Shown: positions 9,917 to 20,298, numbered from the stretch's first letter. The stretch: DNA of 64,000 nucleotides from Carposina sasakii (GCA_014607495.2 CP053149.1:17310120-17374119), one strand, 5' to 3'. A program made the numbers and translations. Notes: generated by a model from the letters alone, not told the origin.

Positions 9917-10570
9917 GATGACCTAACTCAATGACTAGTCCTATGAAAATTGGTATGCTGGTGGCCTGAAGTGACAGATATTTTATTTGTAAAGATTATC
10001 TAGAATATATTAATTTGTGTCATCATCATCATCATCAGCCTATTGCAGTCCACTGCTGGACGTAGGCCTCCCCCAGGGCACGCCACAAGACTGCCATGGG
10101 GGGTATTTGCCCATAGTCACCACACGGTTGGTGACTATGGGTTTGCAGTTTGTATTTTGGACTATGTTGTCAACACAGGAGGTGCTGCTGCCCATTAATT
10201 TGTGTAAAGTACACCTAAGTAAGTAAATGTACTTTTCAATGTTTTAATCAGTGAAAAACCCACAGTAGGAATGTGGATGTGTATTTTTACTTTTAATTGG
10301 GGTCTTTTCATAGTCTATGTTGTTTTATATAAAGTCTTTGAATAAAAACTGCATCAATACCTAGTGTATTAATAAGGGAGGGACCTTACTCATATCACTT
10401 TGTAACGAGTGTTATTGTGCCACAAGTGATGGGCCACTAGAACAGTTTTTGCAGGCTACCACAGACAAATGTGTGGATAAATAGAGCATATTTAAGTTGT
10501 TTAGTGTAAGGAGAGCTTTATGTAAGTGATGATACTAATGATAATGTAATGTTACATTAAAGTTTATATT
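9917..10570 (+). other. Nop58 3' UTR and polyadenylation region
   Basis: The first clear AATAAA is at 10341-10346 (TTTGAATAAAAACTG), with a weaker ATTAAA near 10556. If the first is used, the 3' UTR is about 450 bp and contains the SINE at 10021-10193. The poly(A) site is inferred from the motif only. Confidence 0.5.
10021..10193 (-). repeat. 5'-truncated SINE-like family A copy in the Nop58 3' UTR
   Basis: The element is inverted relative to the gene. A perfect 12-bp duplication ATTAATTTGTGT flanks it (10009-10020 and 10194-10205). The (CAT)n at the left end is the element's tail. Truncation of the head relative to the 450 copy fits target-primed reverse transcription. Confidence 0.9.
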
Positions 10571-10870
10571 CTTAAGAAATATTTTGTTTCAATACTCAAT
10601 ACTCAATAATTTATTGCATTCATATGTAGTTAAGGATCTTAATTAATAATTGACAGATAACATATGACCCTGTTGTTGGGCACAGCAACATGTTTTTAGT
10701 ATGGTAGGCAGACTGAAGCATTTCATAGTTAATTTCGGGTTCTATTTTAATTGCACCATTTGTCATGTTAATTATAATTTTTTTATTTTTATTTATTTTA
10801 TTTCTGTTGGATTTCCATTAAATTATAAACAAGTATGAAATGTCAAAAGCCCTTGACTTGGGGCATTTTA

Positions 10871-11344
10871 TTTTTTAACCGACTTCAAAAAGAGAGGTTA
10901 TCAATTCGTCTGTATGTTTTTTTTTTATTTTTATTTTTTTTATTTTTTATGTGTGTTACCTCAGAACTCCGTCATTTATGAACCGATTAAATTTTTTTTT
11001 TTATAGTTGGTCATGGTATACTTCCAGGTTGGTCCCATATTCACCATATCAGGATCTGATGATGGGATCTTGGAGAAATCGAGGGCAATCCTCGAATATT
11101 GTAGGCACATGTAGTCTGTTTTTATACTTTTACTGAGCGTTTTGATCACCTACATATAAAACATAACATCTGATGATGGAATCTCTAAGGAATCTAGGGA
11201 TATCCTCAAATATAAAAGGCACGAGTAGTCCGTTTTTAGATTTTTATAGAGAATTTTGGTCAGCTACACATAATATAAAGGAAACGAGGGTCTGATGATG
11301 GAGCCGCCGAAAAACAGATAGTGGAACTTTTTAGTAACAAAATC
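10871..11344. repeat. Dispersed repeat J, copy 1
   Basis: It begins TTTTTTAACCGACTTCAAAA and ends AGTAACAAAATC, with a T-rich run of variable length. It matches 13012-13453 along its whole length apart from poly-T and a few small differences. The start motif is familiar from lepidopteran genomes, but I cannot name the family. A 60-codon frame in each copy is not a gene. Confidence 0.8.
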
Positions 11345-11395
11345 CCCCTATGGCAGGGGGGGCCTACGTCCAGTAATGGACTACAATAGGCTTAT
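11345..11395 (+). repeat. RTE/SINE tail fragment
   Basis: A short piece reads GGCCTACGTCCAGTAATGGA and continues to an imperfect (GAAGAT) tail. It abuts the end of repeat J. Confidence 0.6.
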
Positions 11396-11430
11396 GAAGA
11401 TGAAGATAATTGTGTTGTCATTAAATTATA

Positions 11431-12320
11431 TGTTGCGTTAAGCCGTGTCCGAAGTAAGATGGTTATAGAGGAAGAGGTAGACATGAGAATAACGAGATGA
11501 CGGATAATAGGGATGAATGAAAAAAGAGTACCTACATATTGCACCGACCCCAAATGATTGGGAACAGGGCAGGAAGAAGGAGTGTAATTATATGTTGCTT
11601 AAATAAGTGTGTACATGGCTGTTGTGCTGCCAAATCTCTTATATTCCTCCGAGGCGTGGTGCATGTACCGTCGTCACATACGCACTCTGGATCGATTCCA
11701 CCTCAAGTGCCTCCGATCCATCATGAGAATCAGATGGTCCAACCGAGTGCGTAATACCGAAGTATTGCGAAGAGCCAATGTAAGTGCCATTGAGGCCTAC
11801 TTAATGCGTCGGCAGCTTCAGTGGTGCGGTCATGTGTCTCGTATGGCGGAGGAGAGATTGGCTAAGAGCATCTTCTTTTCTGAACTAGCACAACGACCAG
11901 AGTGGCGCAGGACGGTGATAAAGCAAGTACACGAGTTCGAGGAGCAGCGTCAAGCTGACCTTGACGCTAAACGTGGTGAACTAAAGACTCGTCCTCCTGC
12001 TGCCATTATCTATAATAAAATAATGGCGCACTAACCTGTCCTCTGTGTGCGCGGGCGTTCAGGGCGAAGATTGGCTATGTAGGTAAATGTAAGCCATCTC
12101 CGAGCGCATGAACGCCAACTTAGTAATATCTAGGAGTAGAAGTGGTCGCCATGACCGAAATTGGTCGGAGGTCATCATTATCATCATAATCATCATATTG
12201 TCAGACGTAAAGTTTCGAAGCCTAGTCCTTTTTCTCTTTTGTCATGTGGCCTATTTTATATAAAAATTATATAAATCTGACAATATTATGCCTCCTAAAC
12301 TTCGTACACGGCTTAACGCA
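11431..12320. mobile_element. Possible DNA transposon remnant with inverted ends around a LINE
   Basis: TTGCGTTAAGCCGTGTCCGA at 11433-11452 is nearly the reverse complement of ACTTCGTACACGGCTTAACG at 12299-12318. The LINE fragment lies between. No target duplication was identified, so the outer element is tentative. Confidence 0.4.
11590..12198 (+). mobile_element. Non-LTR retrotransposon 3' end
   Basis: A frame open to 12034 (141 codons when counted from 11609) encodes the post-RT C-terminal region of a LINE. The motif LLYSSEAW is followed by a region with [13 protein letters not shown], typical of RTE-like and related elements. A 3' UTR of about 150 bp ends in an imperfect (CAT)n tail near 12198. 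The RT catalytic domain is missing, so it is a 5'-truncated copy. The last part of the UTR (GGTCGCCATGACCGAAATTG) closely matches the tail of the SINE at 15336. Confidence 0.8.
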
Positions 12321-12407
12321 ATATATATTTGCCCTTTAGTTAAATTTTACTTTAGTAAGCTCGAGTTTTGGGAGGAAGTCGGTTTTTTTTGCACTTATTT
12401 TTGTAAA

Positions 12408-12741
12408 CTAGTGGACGCCCGCGACTCCGTCCGCGTGGACTACAGAAAAAACAAAACTTTGAAATTATTCGGGATAAAAATATTTTCCCAGGATAAAAAG
12501 AAGCCTATATGTTAAGTGGGACCTGTCACAATATATTCCTGAAAACTATTGAAATTAATTCAGCCGTTTCTGAGATTAGCGTGCACAAACGCACAGACAA
12601 ACAGACAAAAATTCCAAAAATCATTCTTTTGGGTACAATTGCGTTGATAAAGGTCTCCTATAATATTTTTTCTCATATATCTTCCACGTACAGACAGAGA
12701 TCCGTTACATTATTTTTTTATTTTATTATAATATGTATAGA
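12408..12741 (-). mobile_element. Non-autonomous Helitron
   Basis: On the minus strand it begins TCTATACATATTATAATAAA at 12741 and ends with the GCGGACGGAGTCGCGGGC hairpin and CTAG at 12408-12411. No terminal inverted repeats or target duplication are present, as expected of Helitrons, which insert between A and T. The whole element is 334 bp with no coding capacity. Confidence 0.85.
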
Positions 12742-12779
12742 AAGATAATATTAAGAATTATTATTATTAATAAATATTA

Positions 12780-12900
12780 CTATGAAAATGTCTAAATTAT
12801 TCGCGATAAAAAGTAGCCTATGGGCTATGTCCCTTCTCAGGCTCTCTAGACTACCTGTGTACCAAATTTCATTTCAATCGGTTAAGTGAGGATTAATTTA
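12780..12900 (-). mobile_element. Helitron fragment
   Basis: It shares GATAAAAAGTAGCCTATG and a run of the form CCAAATTTCATTTCAATCGG with the Helitrons at 1737 and 43412. Neither end is preserved. Confidence 0.55.
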
Positions 12901-13011
12901 ATACAATCTGGGTTACAGAACTCTTGTCAGTAACTGTTTCTAATGCCATCAAACCCATAGATTTAATACGCAAATCTATGATCATAGCATAATATACCCA
13001 GTTGATTGGTA

Positions 13012-13453
13012 TTTTTAACCGACTTCAAAAAAGAGAGGTTATCAATTCGTCTGCATGTTTTTTTTTGTGCGTTATCTCAGAACTGCGTCATTTATGAACC
13101 GATTTCAACTTTTTTATAGTTTGTCATGGTATGCTTCCAAGTTGGTCCCATATTCACCACATCAGGATCTTATGATGGGATCTTGGAGAAATCGAGGGCA
13201 ATCCTCAAATATTGTAGGCACATGTAGTCTGTTTTTATACTTTTACTGAGCGTTTTGATCACCTACATATAAAACATAACATCTGATGATGGAATCTCTA
13301 AGGAATCGGATATCCTCAAATATAATAGGCACGAGTAGTCCGTTTTAGAATTTAATAGAGAATTTTGGTCAGCTACACATAATATAAAGGAAACGAGGGT
13401 CTGATGATGGAGCCGCCGAAAAACAGATAGTGGAACTTTTTAGTAACAAAATC
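13012..13453. repeat. Dispersed repeat J, copy 2
   Basis: This is a direct-orientation copy of 10871-11344. Most of the length difference is in the T-rich run near the start. Both copies end at the same AAAATC. Confidence 0.8.
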
Positions 13454-13507
13454 AGCAGTTCACACACGGCAGCTACAATTAAAGTATCACACAGCAGGTA
13501 ATAAAGA

Positions 13508-13755
13508 CGGCCGATTGGTGTAGTTGGTAGTGACCCTGCCTGCGACGCCATAGGTCCTGGGTTCGAATCCCGGTAGGTGCAAACATTGAAGCGATGAATA
13601 TCGATGTTTGTTTCCGAGTCATGGATGTTTATATACTTATCTATGTATTTATATACCGTTGCTTAGTACCCACGACACAAGACCTTTGGGATCTTAGTGT
13701 GGGACTAGGTCAATGTGTTGTGAAGCGTGTGAATATTTATTATTATTATTATAAT
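13508..13755 (+). repeat. tRNA-derived SINE, family B, copy 1
   Basis: The head keeps both parts of an internal RNA polymerase III promoter: A box TGGTGTAGTTG and B box GGTTCGAATCC, followed by CCGGTAGGTGC. The body carries ACCCACGACACAAGACCTTT and the tail is (TTA)n. The copy at 18418 is very similar over about 245 bp. Confidence 0.85.
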
Positions 13756-13829
13756 GTAATGTATCTTTTCCTTCATTCCATTGGTACCTATACGTCCCGA
13801 TTGACGCACTTTTCAGGCGCTATAATATT

Positions 13830-14030
13830 ATGGATCTGTCGAATTACTTATAACTCGATTTACTAGATAGTTCATTGGAAGATGATTCGGATCTTGAATT
13901 TGATGCGCGTATTGCCACATGTGCCATAAACAGAACAATGTGGATTGAAAATCACATAAAGTACTATAAGGAAAATTGCGAAGAGTTTAAATTATATGAT
14001 GATTTATCAAACAGAAAATTTTGTGATTAA
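13830..14030 (+). pseudogene. Unidentified protein-coding remnant with one stop
   Basis: Reading from ATG at 13830 gives 66 codons and a final TAA, broken only by TAA at codon 8 (13851-13853). The peptide is acidic near the start (LEDDSDLEFDAR) and then has an amphipathic stretch (WIENHIKYYKENCEEF). The acidic start recalls the N-terminus of some insect DNA-transposon proteins such as PIF/Harbinger types, but I cannot assign it. The frame is longer and more protein-like than neighbouring chance frames, although short. Confidence 0.35.
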
Positions 14031-14140
14031 ACTTCAAAGGCTTTGGGAACAGACTGAGTGACTGTGTGTGTGTCTCTCTATCTTTGAACAGCCTGTACAA
14101 AGAGAGATGTACGGAAATGTATTGAGATGTATTAAAATGT

Positions 14141-14329
14141 CATCATCATCATCATCGTCAGTCTATTGCAGTCCACTGCTGGACGTAGGCCTCCCCCAGT
14201 GTACGCCACATGGCTCGATCTCCCATTTTTGCCATCTAGTCACTACCAGCCGTCATCTTTAAGTCATCGGTCCATCTGGCCGGAGGGCGCCCAACGCTAC
14301 GCTTGCCGAGGCGCGGTCTACATTCGAGA
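14141..14329 (-). mobile_element. RTE-type LINE 3' end (GEAYVQQWT family)
   Basis: On the minus strand it encodes the end of an RTE reverse transcriptase, with RSVGRPPARWTDDL near the left and GEAYVQQWT at the right. One in-frame stop lies between, then a (GAT)n tail. An 11-bp duplication TATTAAAATGT flanks it (14130-14140 and 14330-14340). Confidence 0.85.
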
Positions 14330-14340
14330 TATTAAAATGT

Positions 14341-15320
14341 ATCGAGATATAAATGTATATTTTTGTATCGCTCTGTATCTTAAGATAGGAAGGTGTTAAA
14401 TATACATTATAGCTGTCGTGTGGTCTCTTGATGATTTCTATAGAAAGATTTATTGAGATGTATCGTGCTATAATATACATCTTTACATTATAGCTGCCAT
14501 TTGTGAACTGCTTTAACTTCAGGATAAAAAAAACAAATCCCTTGGTAAACTCGGTGTGCAGCGTTCTAATGATAATTGGCTTGCTAGTTACATAAAGGCA
14601 CGGTGATAGGAATTAAAATGCAGGAGCTTCAGTTATTGCGTAGGTATATTCCAAACGAATGGTAGGTACATACAGAAAGAGTGAGAACACTATATACATC
14701 TATCTATCAATATTAATGTTGCTATATACAAATGTATAAATCTCAACACTCGGTTAATAAAAATAAAAAAACAATATTCAGCTGTCAAATAGCTTCAAGA
14801 AAATCCGCGAATCGCAAGTTTCATTGGTGGAATCATAGATCACGGAGCCAAGGTGGAATTATTATTACCTACTTCGGACACAATACATAGAGGTTAGATT
14901 CGGCGGGAAAAGCTGGAAGAGTGCAGGTGTAATTTTCTTGTGAAAATAAAAAAATATTTGTAAATGGCTTGCATGTGTCCGTAAAGTGATGTTTTCTGGT
15001 AGATAAGTTATATTTTGATTACTTGTGATGTGAATCTAGTGCGTGTGCATGGTTTTATACGCAGGTAAGCTGAGTAAAACTTTTGCCGGAATACGATCTC
15101 TTCATGGGCCCATGTAAGTTGTTTCTGCAACCATTTTTCATTTTGACTAACTTTACACTTGTTCTTGAGGATTTTCCCGACGTTTCCATTCATCATCATC
15201 ATTATCATCCATCATATGTTCAGAAATCATTTACTAAAGACAATGGCTGTATGGGCTTAGTTCCCCTTGCCTTTCCTTCGGGATAAACTAAACAAAACAA
15301 AAAAAAAACATAGAGGTTAT
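14341..15320. other. Gene-free stretch
   Basis: AT-rich DNA with no supportable frame. A (CAT)-rich patch at 15190-15215 followed by CCTTGCCTTTCCTTCGGGAT looks like an old inverted LINE tail. TACTTCGGACACAA near 14871 echoes the inverted end at 11431. Confidence 0.4.
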
Positions 15321-15335
15321 AATTTAAAATACAAT

Positions 15336-15671
15336 GAAGCGGTAATAGCCCAGTGGGCACCTTCCAAGCGGGAGGCGTAAGTTCGAACCCAGTGACGGGA
15401 CTGTACCAATGAATTTATTTAATGTTCAGATTTTAATGTTGCAAAATTTCCACTTAGGTCGTGCCTCGGAAAGCACGTAAAACCGTTGGTACTGCGCCTG
15501 ATCTCTCTCCGGTCGTGTCGGCTTTCCATCCCATCGGACTATGAGAGTAACGGCATAGAGAGTGCATCTGTGTTTACGCACACACTTGTGCACTATAATA
15601 TCTCCTGCGTACCTGGCCAATCTCCGTAGAGATTGGTCGCCTTGGCCGAAATACGGTCGGAGATCATCATC
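15336..15671 (+). repeat. tRNA-derived SINE, family C
   Basis: A 336-bp element is flanked by a perfect 15-bp duplication AATTTAAAATACAAT (15321-15335 and 15672-15686). The A box TAGCCCAGTGG and the B box AGTTCGAACCC form a polymerase III promoter. The 3' end (GGTCGCCTTGGCCGAAATAC, then a TCATCATCA tail) matches the LINE 3' UTR at 12138-12190. The long clean duplication suggests a fairly young insertion. Confidence 0.9.
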
Positions 15672-15686
15672 AATTTAAAATACAAT

Positions 15687-16370
15687 AGAACCGCGAGTGC
15701 CATTTTACCTATTTAAGTCCTGTGTTGCTAGTGAAAGTAGGAAATCTAGACTTAAAAAAAAGAACATATCTATGATAGATATAGCTACTTACCTATTTGC
15801 AGTGAGCGGCGCCTGCGCAAGACTACACTATCAAGGCATGAACGTATAAAGAACTAATTATTTTTCTATTTAGTTCTTATTACGTTCATCTATCAAGTTA
15901 GGAGTTACTATCCCTATTTCAATCCTAAATAGGTCATTTCTACATACCTATCTTCAAACGATTCACAAAGGTATATCCCATATTTCAATAACAAAACATT
16001 CCAACCGGTCTAAGCAAAATTACATAGGAATAAAAGCGAAGAAGTGCAGTCTGATTCTTTTAGTTTCCAACGAAGGAAAACATTAGCCGATAGCCACGTA
16101 CAGAAGCTACAAGAATAGTGAAACTATAATAATTATCGTTTGTATCGCCACTCGAAACTGGAAAAGTGCAAGTTTCCACGTTTTTCTGATTGCTTGGCAC
16201 AGCAGGCCTGGCTAGCGTCGTCGGCTAGTGATGAACTATCCTAACTCAAAAACTGACATCATGTTTTGTTTTTAGAACATGACAATTACTCCATGTTAAA
16301 TAAGTGAGATTGTATTAGGCTTTACAATCGGAAGTTCAAACATTTACCATGGGCTCGCCCACACCGGGTT
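15687..16370. other. Gene-free stretch
   Basis: I see no repeat or gene I can name. TTAGTTCTTATTACGTTCAT near 15871 partly mirrors ATGAACGTATAAAGAACTAA near 15838, a short inverted repeat. Confidence 0.35.
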
Positions 16371-17164
16371 AAAAAGCGGGTGGGGCTGTGTCGGGGCACA
16401 CGGCCGTTGGTTTTAACGTGAAACGTCTATGTTAGCGAATCGCTTTTAAAGTAAAAGATTGAAATGAAAACAAGATGGACGCTGTTTTAAGTATTTTAAT
16501 AAAAAAAGAACAGGTACGTAATAGAAACATAAAATACATAGCAATTGTTTATATATTTATTGTCACTTTCTGGTTATTTTAAATAGCAGCCGCCCACGAC
16601 TTCGTCCGCGTGAGGGGGCGTTGTACCCGCGCGAAGCCGGGCAGGTTGTTGTATAGACTGTAGCCTTCCTTGGTAAATGGGCTATCTAACACTGAAAGAA
16701 TTTTTCAAATCAGACCAGTAGTTCCTGAGATTAGCGCGTTCAAACAAACAAACAAACAAACTCTTCAGCTTTATAATATTAGTATAGATATAAATACTGT
16801 CCAAATTACACTTATTTTTGTATAAATCAATCGGTTCAAATAAACTTGACAAACACACGAAAGAATCACCACGCTATAAAGTCGGAGTCACGAGTTACAC
16901 TGAATAGAAACAAGCGTGAGCGCCGGTTTCGCACAGTTATCGCAGTATCCCTCCCCCGCCGCCCCGCTTGACCCCGACACGAACTCAATGTTATAACAGC
17001 GAGCTGACTATATAAGTGAAATATTTACACCACATTTTTGTTTCTAAGACCAATAGTTTTTTAATTATTAAGGTATGATGATATAGACCTTTTCGTTACG
17101 GTCCAGTTTTTAAACCTGGTACCCGTATGTGTCGGCGCGATTTTAAAGACGTTTCACGTCAAAA
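16371..17164. repeat. 794-bp duplicated block, copy 1
   Basis: It is the same length as 37415-38208 and differs at about six bases by eye, with no gap. Near the left end TTTTAACGTGAAACGTCT, and at the extreme right the complement of TTTTGACGTGAAACGTCT, form an 18-bp inverted pair with one mismatch, about 40 bp inside the left edge. A Helitron (16584-16788) is nested in both copies. This may be a non-autonomous DNA transposon that moved with its passenger, or a segmental duplication. Confidence 0.85.
16584..16788 (-). mobile_element. Non-autonomous Helitron nested in the 794-bp block
   Basis: The minus strand begins TCTATACTAATATTATAAAG at 16788, has a GAACGCGCTAATCTCAGGAA run, and ends in the GCGGACGAAGTCGTGG hairpin. 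The expected CTAG terminus appears as CTAT. The (TTTG)n run near the 5' end is shared with the Helitron at 19483-20298. Confidence 0.8.
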
Positions 17165-17312
17165 ATCAGCTTTTCCGTACAATCTCGAATAATTACTGCA
17201 CTTAAATTTTTTCAATATTTCGGAGTTGGTCCCATAGTGAAAGTTGTTTCTTTTTACCTACCTAGTTTCGTGTTAAAAGATAATCACTAATTTTAAATAG
17301 ACCTTATGTATA
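17165..17312 (-). mobile_element. Foldback MITE fragment (GGTCTTTTTAAAATTAGT family)
   Basis: Its reverse complement follows 28413-28560, sharing ATTAGTGATTATCTTTT and GGGACCAACTC. The other half is missing, and the fragment abuts the right edge of the 794-bp block. Confidence 0.6.
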
Positions 17313-18417
17313 TAAATAGTTTTTAGTGTTGTAGAAGTATACGGTTGAAGTTATTAAAAGCTAATAATAGAATAGAACCTACTCCATGTGGTATCAGTCT
17401 GCAGGTACTTGCATATGGAAAGAAAAACATATAGTCAGTAGTCACGCCTATTATCCCCCAAAGAGGTTGGACAGAAGTAGGTATGCAAATTTCCCCTTTT
17501 TTGCTAGTTGGCCTATTAAGTCCTACATACGTGGTAAGGGGTGAGCCTACCTCCGCTTTTCGGGCACAAATACAATTATTACAAATAATATTTATAAAAA
17601 AATATTTATTAGTGAGGATTTCACTTATGAACAAACTCTTCTCTTAGGTTCTGATGGGCTGACACAACACGCTGGACTGCCGAATCTACTAGACGTACTT
17701 ACCTAAAGCTGTTAGCCATGTAGGTAAGTACCGTAACCTTCGTTCTTTGGATAGTGTAGGTAACGGACCACTAAGAAAGGGCTTTCAAAATTCCCACGGG
17801 ATCGCGAAAACGGGACAAACATTCACTGAGATCAAGGTTATGAGTGGCCACTGGCTGCTAGGTAGTCAATTTAGTTTAGTTAATAACTAAAGGGCGCTCC
17901 ACATTCACAAGAGATTCTCGCGAGAACGCGAAAGACCTGAGAAACGTGAGTGTGGACACACATTGTAACTGAATAGTGTTTTTATACACCTAGCTCTCTA
18001 CACACCTACTTACTCTACTGTCCTACGGCATGCACGAACATTTTGACGATTAGTAACGGTTTTGCCTGTGCCTGTGAGACGATAGCCTTTCGGAGCGTAA
18101 AGAAGTTGGTTCTATCGACACAAGTGACGTGATATCGACACATTGAAAACTATCGATTCCCGCGATACCAACGTCGACAGCCAGCACTAGTGCAGCCGGC
18201 CAACTTCCCTCATTACTGCTTCGCGAATCTTCGAGAAGTGTAGCGATTTGCCCCAACTCCAGCCAACTCGCCCACTCAGCTGTAGCGACAAAGGTAAACA
18301 AATAATGACGTACTTTTAAAAGGTAACAACCAGTTTTCTTTAGTTTTTCTTTGCACATTGTTTGCTGGTTCGGAGCGAATGCGAATTCTAGGTAAAATTA
18401 ATTAGTTTTGCAATTTG
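17313..18417. other. Stretch with a CGATA cluster and a possible first exon
   Basis: Five CGATA cores on either strand lie at 18080-18167. Downstream a GC-rich segment ends at CGACAAAG before GTAAAC (about 18293), which could be a splice donor. A 102-codon minus-strand frame (18050-18358) is unlike any family I know and is within chance length. The piece at 17440-17570 looks like an old repeat (AATTTCCCCTTTTTTGC). Confidence 0.35.
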
Positions 18418-18668
18418 ACGGCCGACTGGTCTAGTAGGTAGTGACCCTGCCTGCGATGCCATAGGTCCTGGGTTCGAATCCCGGTAGGTGCAAACATTGA
18501 TATGATGAATATCAATGTTTGTTTCCGAGTCATGGATGTTTCTATGCTTATCTATGTATTTATATACCGTTGCGTAGTACCCACGACACAAGACCTTAGG
18601 GATCTTAATGTGGGACTAGGTTAATGTGTTGTGTAGTGTGTGAATATTTATTATATTTATATTATTTA
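18418..18668 (+). repeat. tRNA-derived SINE, family B, copy 2
   Basis: The A box TGGTCTAGTAG and B box GGTTCGAATCC both match the polymerase III consensus exactly. Body and tail match the copy at 13508. Confidence 0.88.
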
Positions 18669-19482
18669 TGTCTTACCTACTCAGAAAGGTTCATTAAATT
18701 AATTCATTAGAATGTGCATTTAACGAAGTACCATTTTTGTTTAATTACGAGTATCGACATGTAAGTACTTAAATACTTACATAATATGCCTTATTACGAG
18801 TACAATGATACTGTATGACTCCGAGCTAGAGTTAACTAAGGAACATATTATTAAAAGTAACTATAACGTAGTAAAAGCTGATGTGTCGTTAAAAATAAGT
18901 AGGTATTCCTATTGTTAGTGCTTTCAATCTGTGTCGTAAATATGAAATGCATCCTCCATTCCGACAGTCCATCCATTAAAAACGGGTTTTTCATTTTCCG
19001 TCACAAAATATGAACAAACAGTTTTCACTCAACTAGATTTTTATCTCGCACACAACCGGAACAGATTTGAACGTTGGAATCCCATTTAGCGATGCAGTGT
19101 CGCGAAAAGATTCCTTGTCTATGTTACGGCAGCAGAGTACACAAACAGACCAGAGGGTTCCGTACGTAAATAAATAACAAACAAAAGCAGATGATGAACA
19201 GACTCTGTCGACGCTGCGTTCGTTTCCTGTGATTTATTTTGTTGGCCGCTTCGCTTGGGTTTTAGGGTCCCGTGCTATTGAAACGGGATATTTAAACCGC
19301 AAATTATCTCCTTTTTGGGATGCAAGTTAATAAAACTGATTAAACTCGGGTGAAGAATTTTTTCCATTTCTTTATTAATAATTTTATAAAACTGATTTTA
19401 TATAATAGATCTAGTTCTCAACTTACTAATTAAATGAGAGGTATTACAAATTAGAGTACCTACTTATATTAGCCTTATTTAC
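18669..19482. other. Gene-free stretch
   Basis: AT-rich DNA without a supportable gene or repeat boundary. Confidence 0.4.
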
Positions 19483-20298
19483 TATAGCTGTTGCCCGCGA
19501 CTTCGTCCGCGTCAACAAACAGAATAAAATATTTTAAAGTACTTCTGCGTAAATTATATTTTTTGTTTTATTTTCTTGTGGCAGAAGAACATACTGATTT
19601 TCTCCACAACCCGATCTTGACAACGCGACATATAATTGGCCGTGTGAAAAGCAGTCTTGACGTAAGTCAATTCCAACGTGTTTAAACGTTTGCCCCTGTG
19701 ATTTATTAATTGTTACAGCAAAAGATAACTTAATAGGGAATTGAATTCTTTTAAAATGTTGAATAACTTTTCCTAAGACGGTATTTTCATATCTCTCAAA
19801 ATTTAGCTGGGCTGTTAAGGGTTCTGCATCAGGTTATCTAGACCTTCAATTTTATTACGTTATTAGAAAGTGCTTATCATGCTGAGCAACTTTTCCTAAG
19901 ACGGTATTTTCATATCTCTCAAAGTTTAGCTGGGCTGCTAAGGGTTCTGCATCAGGCAGTCTAGACCTTCAATTTTTTTCTTTCATATCATTTCTACGTC
20001 ATTTTATTCTTTCATACATATTTTGAACCGAACATATAACTTGAACCGTTTACGCAGCGCACGCAACGGAAGTCTCCAAAGTTGAATAATTTTCCCCGTT
20101 TTTTCCACATTTTCCTCTTATTCTTCGTCCCTATTGGTCGCACTGTGATGATATATAGCCTAAAGCCTTCCTCGATAAATGGACTATCCAACACAAAAAG
20201 AATTTTTTAATTCGACCCAGTAGTTCCGGAGATTAGCGCGTTCAATCAAACAAACAAACAAACAAACAAACTCTTCAGCTTTATAATATTAGTATAGA
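19483..20298 (-). mobile_element. Helitron retaining the helicase C-terminus
   Basis: On the minus strand it begins TCTATACTAATATTATAAAG (20298) and ends in the GCGGACGAAGTCGCGGGC hairpin with a degraded CTAG near 19483. It carries a tandemly duplicated segment of about 92 bp (19761-19852 and 19884-19975), then a helicase remnant. It is far too short for a full Rep-helicase, so it is a deletion derivative that keeps both termini. Confidence 0.88.
19534..19833 (-). pseudogene. Helitron PIF1-like helicase, C-terminal remnant
   Basis: An open frame of 99 codons plus stop carries two helicase motifs close together: [13 protein letters not shown], then [11 protein letters not shown]. These match the conserved motifs V and VI near the end of Rep-helicase proteins of Helitrons (SF1B, PIF1-like). 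The natural stop codon is kept. Everything upstream, including Walker A and the Rep nuclease, is gone, so it cannot act alone. The upstream frame closes at a TAA just before residue 1 of this piece. Confidence 0.88.

Noticed and set aside
13369..13551. Short frames inside repeats, and many others of 60-100 codons across the window
   Set aside because: In AT-rich DNA of this length several frames of about 100 codons per window are expected by chance. None shows family motifs, and many lie inside repeats or opposite to real genes.
15341..15405. Functional tRNA gene on the plus strand
   Set aside because: It is the head of a 336-bp SINE with a 15-bp duplication.
18050..18358. 102-codon minus-strand frame overlapping the CGATA cluster
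   Set aside because: No homology signal; the cluster is better explained as regulatory DNA.
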